Origin: Posidonia oceanica
Taxonomy: Eukaryota; Streptophyta; Magnoliopsida; Alismatales; Posidoniaceae
Length of the DNA stretch: 64,000 bases
Direction: 5' to 3'
Assembly (NCBI GenBank): GCA_037176725.1
Contig: JAZBRS010000050.1
Span: 10,310,001-10,374,000 of the forward strand
This document shows, in pieces, positions 23,253 through 33,901 of the stretch (positions within the stretch are counted from its first letter, which is position 1; each line of letters starts with the position of its first letter). The translations under genes were made by a program, and so were the position numbers. The notes beneath the pieces are model-generated. The model did not search any database, was not told where the DNA came from, and saw only the letters and a program-made list of their open reading frames with translations.

Positions 23253-26082
23253 CTAGAAAACTCTAAGAAAGGCCTCCCTATGCTCTGAGGATGTGTGGAT
23301 GAGATCCCAGATGGAAATATCAGCGTTCACCTTCTTCAATTGAGCGGTGATATCGACGGAAGGCTGATCCTTCTTTGGAGCAATAGGGGATGATGTGGAG
23401 GGCTGTGCTGGGCTATCTACTGTGAAAGTCCTAGTAGGCTGTCCCACAGGAGGTGAAGGAGTTGGCTCTGGGTAACCAGGTCTGGATGTCAAAGCTGCTG
23501 GCTGGTACACCCTCCCAGACCGCATAATTTCTACGCACACTTGTGTGGCATAATCATATGGAACACGGTGGGTGTCCTTGGTCAGGCTGACAACCAGTGG
23601 GGTGTGAGCTACTAGCTCCAACAGGGCTACAGGCAGGCTGGCAGGAGAGGAAACTGACTGGGATGGGTACTGAACTGAGGGAGAAGGCCCTAGCTGAGGT
23701 CAGGCCAACAAACGGATAGGAGACTGAGCTTGGGATGTTGTGGCGGATGGCGTAGTGGTGCGCTCTGACTCTGTGGTCAATCGTATCATATGAATTGCCG
23801 ACTCAGAACTAGGGAGAGCCAACTGATACAAGTGCGTAGGAAAAGGCTCAGAGATGTGGTGAATCAAAGAAGAGGGGTCCACTACCGGTGTGGCAGGCTC
23901 AGAAGGGAAGATACAATGAACTCCTGAGGGCCCGGTGCCTCCCGAGCTCGAGTGTGGAGGCATGGGCTGGTTAACTATGTTGGAGTGCTGAGGTGTAGGG
24001 CCAGGTGCAGGTGGTGGCACAAGAGTGGAGGTTGCCTCCTGAGTGTCGATAATGATGACCCTACGGTCAATCAAATCCTGAATCACGTTCCGCAATGTAA
24101 AACAGCTGTCAGTCGAGTGCCCCGCAGTTCGATGGAAGCTAGAATAGAGGCTCGTGTTATACCAACGCGGAAGAGGACTCGACGGTGGGCGAACCTCCGG
24201 AAGCCTCAAGAGTGATGCGACCATGGGAAATACGGCACTCAAATGTTCAACCAATGGAGTATAGTTGCACTGAGGGCGCTGAGGCCGTCCCTGCCGGACC
24301 AGTGGAGCAGGATACACTGGTTGGGCAGCGGGAGTGATCTGTGGTGTGTGTGTGTCCTAGATGTTAGAGCATATATCACCTGACTCGGACCAAGCTGAGC
24401 CACCATGTTGATTAGCGTGGCATGGGATTGAACATCTGCAACAGATGGCTTCGGAGGATCTCTCCTCCTAGGGTTGTTGTTGCCACTATTGTTGCTACTG
24501 CTGCTACCACTGCTGTGTTTGGCAAATGCAGAGAGTGTGGGAAAGCTACCGCTACGGAGTGTGCCTTCCACGCAGGCGCCTACCCGAATCAAAGATGAGA
24601 AGGTGGTGATAGGCTGCATGCTTAACAAACCCCCTATGTTTGGCTACGCACCTCGAATGATAATCTCGATAGATTCTTCATCTGAGAGCCTATCTCAAAC
24701 TTGTGAGGCGAGGGTGCGCCATCGGCTGACGTACTCCCCGAATGGCTCATCGGGTCTCTGCCTAGTGGAGACAAGATTCTCACGCTTTGGGATCAAGTCG
24801 AGGTTGAAGGAGTACTGCTCCAGGAAAGCCTGACTGAGGTCGTTCCAAGTCCGGATCATGGCCATGTCAAGGGAAGTGAACCACTTGAGCATGGGGCCAG
24901 TCAGACTCTTCTGGAATAGGCGAATCAGGAGCCTATCGTCAACCTGAAGCTGAGCAAGGTCTCCGCAGTACACCCAAAGATGTGAGATTAGGCAACCCTT
25001 ACCATTATACTTCTCGAATTCTGAGACATGAAAATTTGCAAGGAGTACTGCCTCTGGGAAATAACAAAGGTCCTGAAACTGGTAAGGTCGGCGGTCTCCG
25101 CCCTGCGATGATGGTTGCGCTCTCTCTAGATCTCCCACTCTAGCAAGAAGTGTATCTAAGGACGCCACGTACGCTGAATAGGCTACCCCTAAGGGATCCT
25201 CTGGATTTACCATCGCGTCACCTGGTGCCATGGCGCGAGGGTCAGTGTACCCGTGTGATGGTGCTGAAGGAAGTGGTATGCCTGATGGAGACAGGACCTG
25301 TGGAGGCACAAAAAAGGGATATGCAGAAGACTGTGCTGTGTAGGGTGCAGAATGAGGGAGCAACAACTGCTGCACTGGTATTGTGCTAGGCAGCGGGTTC
25401 TGTGCGTACTGTGCTCCTGCCAACCCAAGGGGGTGGCCACCAGATACCAGAGGTGGATACTGTGCACTAAGTAGTGTCTGTGCTGAAGGTACGGATGTCA
25501 CCCCCATCGCCGATGTAGTGAGAAGCTGGGGCGATGGCTGAGGCGGAGGTGCAGTAGGGTGCGCCTGAAATAGCGAAGATGGTTGTTGAGGGAACTCATG
25601 AGTAGTTGGAACTACAAGTGGGCGAATAGACAGAACCATGCCCTGCAGTGTCTAGGCCATCTCCATCATATTCTGATACTGCTCGTCAGGGGTCCCATCA
25701 GTGGGAAGACTGAAATGCAAGATCGATGATGGACCAGAGGTCAGAAGTGGCTGGAACACAGACTGTCCAAAGGGGAAGGATCCTACAACAGAAGAGGACT
25801 CAACAGAGTGGGTGCCAAAAGTATCGAAGCCCTGAGTAAGGGGAGCAGTGAATTGGAAATTCGGAGCACGAGTGGTGGTCACCGAAACAGATTCGATGAC
25901 AGACTCCAGACTAACAAAAGTCTGCTGATGTCCCGAAATGAGAGGAGTGAAACTCCCATGTGCCTGAGACTAGAATGCCTGATAGGAAGGAATAGTAGAA
26001 GTGACAGCAAAGGAGTAAGGAGTCGACTTGGGACCTCCTCCAAAGCAATCGAAAGTGAAGGCTCGCTAACACGCTGAGCCAT
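23253..26082 (-). pseudogene. gypsy2 gag
   Basis: The likely start is ATG at 26082 (MAQRVSEPSLSIALEEV). Frame changes occur near 25880 and 24310, and a stop near 25640-25650. The middle part (25639-24695) is Pro/Gln/Ser-rich and then holds the gag domain: LCYFPEAVLLANFHVSEFEK, LFQKSLTGPMLKWFTSLDMA and FGEYVSRWRTLASQV. A degenerate zinc-finger-like YSSFHRTAGHSTDSCFTLRN lies at about 24160-24090. The end (23621-23253) has KKVNADISIWDLIHTSSEHR, a pre-protease segment also seen in gypsy1. It is non-functional because of the frame breaks. Confidence 0.82.
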
Positions 26083-27267
26083 GGCTGACCGTAAGCGAGT
26101 GAGGATAGGGCTGCGGCGAAAACCAAAAGGATGAGACCTACGAGGAGCTATCGTCGAAAACGACGAATAACTCGGGAAAAGATGGTCGAGAAAATGTCAC
26201 TATAGGGGTATCAGAGAAGGAATGACTCGAACTCCGACTAAGGAACTCACTCCCTAACCTGTAACAACACACAAAAACGAATGTCAGATCTCGACAAGAC
26301 AAATGCAAATGTTATTAGGATGGCATGATGCATATGAATGCTTTCTAATATGCTCTCTCTCACCAATCTAAGTGTGTCCTAGTATATATTCTACTCCGGG
26401 TTCTCACAAGGCTATATAGGTCTCCGACTCAAAGGTAGAAAGTAGGTGCCCGTTCCAAATCCTGGTTAAGGCTCAGGCAGAGAACGAGTGGTGCGTTGGG
26501 AACTTCGACTCCTACTATAGCAGTGAACTCATACTAACACCGACATGACCCCAGACGAGGGGAGACAAATCGGCAACTTGTCCCATGCTAATAGCCATGG
26601 AACAAAAGACCAGAACTGCCCTTCGTAGACTGATGGGCGGACTCAAAGGAGAAAATATGCATGCCCTTAGTATGATCATGTATGCAAGTATGCTCAATGT
26701 TTTTTTTTATTTGATTTTTTATTAACCATGGGGATGAATGTGAATGTTTGGCTCTAGTTATGCCTAGGATACATTCTTATTTGTCATTTCATTTTTTTTT
26801 AAACCATAGGGGTAGATGTGAATGTATGGCTCTAGTTGTGCCTAGGGTACATTCTTATTTGTCCTTTCATTTTTTTATTTTTTTTATTATTAAACCATGG
26901 GGGAAAGCAATCATGTCTCTAATTATCTCTAAGTTTAGTTGCAAAAAGGGAAGAAAAATACCCAAATATGACATGTAAACATCAAACACACACTTCAAAA
27001 GGCATGTACCTGGCATGTGTTAGTGTTGTGACATGATTTGTGAAAAGGAAAACACTCAACACATCAAAAGCATGTATAGCATGGCATGGCATATGTGTAA
27101 GATAGGCATAGACATATGGCGCAAAGCAAGACATCAAAGCATGGATAACAAAGCAAGCAAGTAAAGCAAACACATGCGAGCAATCATGCAAACATGAGAA
27201 AGCCACTAAGCGGAAAAGCGAAAACAAAAGTTGGAGTCTGGATGTCCCTTTTGGAGTCGCCAGTTTC
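26083..27267 (-). other. gypsy2 5' leader with candidate primer-binding site
   Basis: Between gag and the 5' LTR, with no gene. A duplication of roughly 87 bp (GGCTCTAGTTRTGCCTAGG-type units, about 26724-26885) lies in it. Next to the LTR, ATCC.TTTTGGAGTCGCCAGTTTC gives on the minus strand GAAACTGGCGACTCC. TGGCGACTCC (27253-27262) is a candidate primer-binding site of non-Met type, placed 5 bases from the LTR. Confidence 0.6.
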
Positions 27268-27626
27268 TGTAACCATGCGACCGAATGGCTCGGTATGAGT
27301 TGAATCGTTGGTCATGGCAAAAAGATGAAGAAAACGGGCGAAGGTCGAAGAAAAGAAAACAAAACTTGGAGTCACCACCTAGTCTATTTGGAAAACCGGA
27401 AGACAAGGAAAATCAGTAAAAACATGTAAAATAAATAAAATGCAAATGATGTAACACAAGGTCATTACGGGCCAGAGATCGGGCAAGGACTCCTACTACG
27501 CATGGGGAAGGTGTTAGGCACCCTCATGCACCGAGAGAGTCGGTCTTTCTAGGCTATTCCGCTCGTTTGTGGCTAATGTCGGCAATAATGCCATTTACTA
27601 TACATCCAAAGGCGATAATGCCATGC
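27268..27626 (-). repeat. gypsy2 5' LTR, left piece
   Basis: Aligns with 12434-12782 of the 3' LTR; I counted about 25 differences in about 345 bases. It ends at the CATGC duplication (27622-27626) of the solo LTR. Confidence 0.9.
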
Positions 27627-27894
27627 TGTAGACACCCCATTTTTCAATTTTTGTGCTATTGAATCTCTTTCTCTTTGGTGGCTTCAAAACAAACCCCAAA
27701 ACCAAATCCTAAAACCATACCCTAAAACCAGACCCTAAAACAAGCCCTAAACAGCACCCATTTTCTAAGCCTAATCCACCCTCAAGTCCATTTTCTCCTT
27801 TCTTTTATCCTCTCTTTTCTTTTCTTTTTTTTTTCCTTTTCTTATTCAACCTAGCCCAAGCTCAAGCCCAAGCCCATCTTCTTTTCCTCCTTCC

Positions 27895-28115
27895 CTTCTT
27901 TCTTTCTTTCTTTCTTTCTCCCTTCCTTTCTTTCTTTCTTTCTTTCTTTTCTTTCTTTCTTTTTTTCTTTTCTCTTCAAGCCCAACCCAACTCCCTCTCC
28001 TTCCTCCTCTTTCTTTTTTTTCTTTCTTTTTTTACTCTTCTTTCCACATGCAGCCCAAGCCCAACTCCCTCCTTCCCTTCCTTCCCTTTCTTTTTCCTTT
28101 TTCTTTTTTTCCCCC
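27895..28115. repeat. Polypyrimidine / (TTTC)n low-complexity tract
   Basis: Runs of TTTC and CTTCC units on the plus strand inside the solo LTR. Confidence 0.85.
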
Positions 28116-29389
28116 TCACGGCCCAGCCCAAACTCCTTCCTCCTCTCCCTCCTTCTCCTTTTTCTTTTCTTCCTCTTCTTCTCCTCACCACTAACGACAC
28201 CTGCTTCCTTCCCTCGATTTTTCCCCCCATTTTCAAACGCCCTGACAACCACCCACGACCTTCATCACCCACGACCGGCCTGCCACCCCCATGCCACCTC
28301 TCCACCATGCCCTGCCACCTCTGTGGCCGACGACCATCCCCGCACCTTCCCAACGCATCACAGACCTCCCCCTACACCCATAGAGCACGGACATACCTCA
28401 CAGCCCCCCCTGCTTCACACACTAAGACATCCGGAACTCCTCCAGATTTCACACACACCTCCAGATCCTCACGAACCCCAGAGCCTCCCCAGAACCATCG
28501 CATCTTCTTCCCAGAGTTCCAGAACACCTCCCCCCACCTTCCAGCACCCATCATAGGCCCTCAGCCTCCAACCTCGCCTTCCCAGCACTCCACCACATTC
28601 CCTTACACTCCCAGATCTCCTTCTCCCTCAGAACACCCCGAATTCGCCTCCAGAACCCACTACAACACCTGCAACACCAACAGCACCCACAAAGCACAAA
28701 CCCTTCACGCTCACTCCTCCACCCAATTCAACCTCCCTTTCACCTCCCACACACCCACACGAGTCCACCTGCACAGCCCAAGCACCGCAGAGCCACTGAG
28801 AGGGAGAAAAGAACCCAAATTCACTGTGGAGACCCATCTTCCTCAAAAGGAGAATTAAGCATGGGGGGAGAGGTCCGACACCCTCCGGAGCATCACCGGA
28901 CCACCACAAAGTCGCCTGCACGCCGTCTGCCATGTGCCATCGCCTCCGGAGCCCGCTCCACCAGCAGCACCACCGCCACGTCCCCACCGAAGTCGGCAGG
29001 CCTCCCAGCGTGCCTCCTTAGGTAACCAACACCCCCATCAGCTCCGTCATTACCTCCTCTCGCTTCCCAGCCTTTTCCCAGCTCGATTCATGCCCTGTGG
29101 CACATTCTACACCTCGTCGGACTTCCTCGTCTTCTCCGGCGACGTTCGCCGGCGCAATCGAATGTCGCGACACTCCGGAGCACCGCCGACCCTTCGAACT
29201 GTCCCCAAACCATCGCCAGACCTCCGCCAGCACAGCCGAGCACCGCCCATGCTCCACTGCCGCCCGCACACCGCCACAGCATCAGGGGACACTATTCCTA
29301 CTGTAGCCCTTAAGTTAACTGTTTTATTTTTTTGTTTGATTCATGCATTGCATTTAGGTCCCTAGGTTTAGTTTATTTGCGTTCCAGTT

Positions 29390-30400
29390 CAGAGTCGGTT
29401 TATAAATCATTTAATTTATAATTAAAACCATATTACATTGCATTTAAATTTTGCAATTTATTTTTATTGTGTTTCAGTCCTCAAACCATATCAGTAATCA
29501 TTTAAATCATGTTTTATCTTATTACATTGCATTTAAATTTTGCAAGTTATTTTTATTACGTTTCAGTCCTCAGACCATATCAATAATCATTTAAATCATG
29601 TTATTTATCTTATTACATTGCATTTTAATCCTGTAGTTTACTTTTATTACATTTCATTCCTCAGTTTATTCATCACAGCATTTAAATGTCATTTTTACCT
29701 TATTACATTGCATTTTAATCCTGTAATTTACTTTTATTGCATCTAAGTCCTCAGATCATTCAGCATTCATTTAAATCATGTTTTAAACTATATTGCATTG
29801 CAGAAAAATCCAAAAATATGTTTTAATTGCACATTAGTCCAATCTATTGTGAATCAGTTATTTAATTTCCATTTTTACCTTATTACATTGCATAAAACTC
29901 CAAAAAAATGTTGTAATTGCATTTAAGTCCATATGTTGTTCATCAGTCATTTAATCTCTAGTTTTAAACTATATTGCATTGCAGAAAAACCCAAAAATAT
30001 GTTTTAATTGCACATTAGTCCAATCTGTTGTAAATCAGTTATTTAATTTCCATTTTTACCTTATTGCATTGCATAAAACTCCAGAAAAATGTTGTAATTG
30101 CATTTAAGTCCATCTGTTGTTCATCAGTCATTTAATCTCTGTTTTTAAACTATAATGCATTGTAGAAAAACCCAAAGATATGTTGTAATTGCACATCAGT
30201 CCAGTTTGCATTCAATCATTCATTTAAATTCTATTTTAAACTATATTGCATTGCTGTTTAGTCCAATAACTTGCTTTATTTGCATTTAAGTCCTTTATGC
30301 ATTTAAATGTCATTTAAGTTGCATTTTAAACCATATTGCATTGCAGTAAAATACAATAGTTTGTTTTAATTGCATATCAGTCCAAAAATGTTAGGCCATT
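29390..30400. repeat. Degenerate tandem repeats in the solo LTR, best period 181 bp
   Basis: ACTATATTGCATTGCAGAAA recurs at 29787 and 29968, with a diverged copy at 30149, spacing 181 bp. Flanking ATTACATTGCATTTAAATTT-type units of about 90 bp extend the array to the left. Confidence 0.8.
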
Positions 30401-31692
30401 GCATGCTTGCGTGTTTATTTTACTTTTGCAATTAATTCCAATAGTTTATGCTAATTACATGTTAGTCCTAATTTCAACTGCTTGCCTGCCTGCATGTCTG
30501 TCTTGCATTGCACATAAGTCCAATATATTTTCTAAACTGCATGTAGGTCCAAATGTTGCATACATTCACATTTTGCTCTGCTTTGCACATAAAATCCTAC
30601 AGTTTTCTGTAATTGCACTTAGGTCCCTGCATTTGCATTTTTACATGCATTGCATCCATATCATTGCATATTGCACCCTTGCATACTTTTGAGCACCCTT
30701 AGCCTGATTGCATGCAGGACACCCTGCATTGCACACACATAGGGGTAATTTGCACTTAGACCCCTACTTAGACCACTTTTCCTGGCCCTTGAGCCATCTG
30801 ACTTGAAACCTGAATAACTTTTGATCAAACCGTTGGATCTTCACGATCTAACTATCCAGGTCTTCTTGGTTGAATGATCTTTCATTCTAACCAAAGTTAT
30901 TTCAGATCAGGCCTTAGATATTCAAGATAAGCCCACCTGAATCACTGCATATCACTCATTGCCTTACAGTTTGCATTGTACGTATCGTTTTGTCAATCCG
31001 TTTTCTCGTGCATGTAGATTAGGCTTTATCGCCCTTGCTTTGCTTCCTCTTGCTTGTCGTGCACTTGCATTGTGTGATTTTCATCACTGTTTTGATTTAT
31101 CGCCTGCATTACATTTAGGGCCATGATGCTTACTGTCTGGAGTTCTTACGAACCAAGGCCCGCCCCGTTTGGAACACTGACAGCGCTGCTGAGCACATAG
31201 ATTGCACGTTTAATTCCCTGCATGCATCTTAACACTTAGAGCATCTATTTGAGCATGTAATTAAGCATTCATGGCATTTAGACATTCACAGCATGCATCT
31301 TCCGGCATATGCGAGCGTTAAGCCTAGAAAGATCGATTCTTCAGACGTATCGAGGGTGCCTAACACCTTCCCTGTGCGTAATAGGAGTCCTTGCCCTTTC
31401 TCTTGGCCCGCAATGACCATTATGTCCTCATCCTAGGCACGAGTTATAGCATTGCATATCATTACATCTTTTGCATGTTTTTCATGCATTTCCTCGATTT
31501 TCCTTGTCTCCCAATTTAATAGACACGGTGGCGACTCCGATTTAGTCTTATCTTTCCTTTTTCCTCTTTTTCCAGCATTTCCGAGTAGAACATCCCTCCT
31601 CGGGTCCAACCGCTAATAGTGAACCTAATTCCGATCGGTGCACGCGAGCTTTGGCATCGTGCATGGACGATTCGAATTTCGAGGTTACTACA

Positions 31693-33901
31693 CATGCCAA
31701 GTGAAAATATGCTATATGCCTTTTGAAAACATGCTAAATATCTTTGAAATATGTCAAAAGTGAAAGTTAAATGCCTCAAAACACTATAGACATGTAAATC
31801 ATGTTGGATGATTAAAATCAAAGCAAACAAACCCAAAAACAATGTCGGAAAACTCTAAAATGAAATTCAGTTTACTGAAAGCGTTGGACGCTGGGATTCC
31901 CAACGTCCTATGTAAGACGCACAGTATCCTGCGTCTAACACATAAAACCCAGATTTCGGAATATGACTTCTCTGAAATTAAATAAACCTCATGCTCAAAT
32001 CATAGAAGTCAAGGAAAACAACTGGAATATGTTGTAAATCATGATATGCATTCCAATATCAACTTCCAAGTTCATCTTAAACATTTCAGAAGATTATCTC
32101 ATAAAATATAACTATCTGGGATGTAAGACGCTATAGGCGCTGCATCTTACATAAGACGTGAGCTTTACTGCGTCTTACACCCAGAGAAACAGATTCTTTA
32201 AATATGGGCAAATAATCCAAGAGAATCATATAAATCCCAAAACAACATGTGAACAAGGTTAAACACATGCATGCAACATATATCCCAGAGGATCAATAAA
32301 ATCCCTTTTGATGAGTAAAAATTGGGGAAAATTGGACAGAAGTGTAAGACGCTGTGATTTACAGTGTCTAACGTAAGACATTATGTTTCCCAGCGTTTTA
32401 CACCTAAAAACTGCTTTTTTAGATTTAAACTCATGAAATAAAACTTGTTTTTGTTTTAAGTATTTTAAATGAAGAAAACATGATAAGAATGGATCAGAAT
32501 CTCAATATGCATCACAAATCAGATATTAAGAAGTATTCAAAACATTTTATGAAGGAAAATATAGAAAACCAAGATCAGGAGCGTTGGACGCTAGCCTTGG
32601 CAGCGTCTTACGTAAGACGCACCAGGCTCAGCGTCCAACGCCCTGACAGAGCATTCAGATTAAGAATCCATTCAAATCGAAACGAATCCAAACAAAAATC
32701 ATTCCACGAGCAAGAATAGACATCCACGAACATAAACATGCAATTTCTATAAAAAAATGGACGTCCAAGCTGTCCTGCCCACCTCCACTTACCTCTCACC
32801 GGAATCCAATGGGTTCTCCGGCCATTGTAAGGCTGGGAAGCCATGGTACACGACCATGAAGCTCATTGAAGGTTTGGGGAAGACGGGGAGATGGCATGGC
32901 ACACGTGGGGATGACTGGATTCTCGACCGAGCTTAATGGCCAGAGGCCTCACGTGGCCAGAACCCATCACCGGAGATAAAATAAAATGGCAAAAACAGAG
33001 AAATAACTCAAGCAATTTCAGATTATATGTATTGACATAAACACATTTAACATAGAATTCAAGATTCTAATCTAAAAGGGAAGGGAAACTTACCTGTTGT
33101 GGAGGTTGATGTTGCTTCCCTTCGTCGGCAAGGTTCTATCGGAGATTGCAGCGGCGATGGTGGCGGCTGGAGGGTTTGGCTGGGCACCTGGGAGGTTATT
33201 GGTTGGTCGGAGGTGTAGCAATTCAGGTTCTTTTGTCCTAGTCGAGTTCTAGGAATTTTTCCTCAGGATAATGGGTGCCCCCCAATGAAGATGGGAAGAA
33301 TGCTTTTGTATGGCTTGCATGGCTTCGTAACGTGAGAATTCGAAACGAAGGGTGCTGGGATATGGGCGGAAGTGTGTTTTAGATGGAGGGTACAATGGTA
33401 TTTGCACATTGGAGTCGATTGGTGGCCAAAATCCGAGCTCTATCAGTCCCGATGTGTAGGATGCTATTCTGAGCTGCATCTTACATAAGACGCAGCCTGA
33501 TATAGCATCCAACGCTGTTATCAAACTGGCTGTGTAAGATGCTGCCAAATCCAGCGTCTTACGTAAGACTCTGCCTGAGACAGCATCCAAGGTAACACTC
33601 TACCTGAGACAGCGTCCAACGATCCAGAGTGGATTTTGGGTATTTTTTTGTTGGGTTAAGGCTTGGATTTAGACAAGGCTTGGGTTTAGGTTTGGTTTAG
33701 GGACAAGGCTTGGGTTTAGACTTGGTTTTGGATTAGGCTTAGGTTTAGGCTTGGATTTAAGCTTGGTTTGAGCTTAGGCTTGGATTTGGACAAGGCTTAG
33801 GTTTGGGTTCGAGTTTAATGAATAGGTGGGGGTCTGCCACGATTGAGCACATTCCTAGGAGAAAACCACCAACGAAGGACTACAAAATCGAGGTGTCTAC
33901 A
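31693..33901 (-). repeat. gypsy2 5' LTR, right piece
   Basis: Continues from the CATGC duplication to GGTGTCTACA and aligns with 12780-15026, with only about 5 differences in the first 300 bases. It keeps the palindrome GCGTCTTACGTAAGACGC (32603-32620). The CTTGGGTTTAGG tandem (about 33658-33815) has one unit fewer than the other LTR. Confidence 0.92.

Larger units (their letters stand above)
27627..31692 (+). mobile_element. Solo LTR (4,066 bp) of a Tat/Ogre-type element, inserted in the gypsy2 5' LTR
   Basis: Starts TGTAGACACCCC, ends GGTTACTACA, and is flanked by CATGC duplications (27622-27626 and 31693-31697). No second LTR, primer site or coding region lies inside, so it is best read as a solo LTR left by LTR-LTR recombination. 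It begins like the gypsy2 LTR and shares the block GGTGCCTAACACCTTCCC plus AATAGGAGTCCTTGCCC (about 31354-31395), in the same relative orientation. A TTTC-rich microsatellite (about 27895-28025) and 181-bp tandem repeats (29787-30150) add to its length. Confidence 0.85.
12434..33901 (-). mobile_element. Tat/Ogre-type Ty3/gypsy retrotransposon (gypsy2), nested in gypsy1
   Basis: A complete element delimited by TG...CA LTRs and GCAGG duplications (12429-12433, 33902-33906). On the minus strand the order is 5' LTR, leader, gag, protease, linker, RT, RNase H, a second RNase H-like domain, integrase, a long non-coding tail, polypurine tract and 3' LTR. The RT-RH-second RH-IN order is the mark of the Tat lineage. 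The 5' LTR is interrupted by a 4,066-bp solo LTR. Several frame changes make the polyprotein non-functional. Without the solo LTR the element is about 17.4 kb, which is large even for Tat. Confidence 0.9.

Noticed and set aside
28307..28858. Proline/threonine-rich 183-codon frame
   Set aside because: Lies inside the C-rich part of the solo LTR, with overlapping frames of similar length on both strands and no family motif.
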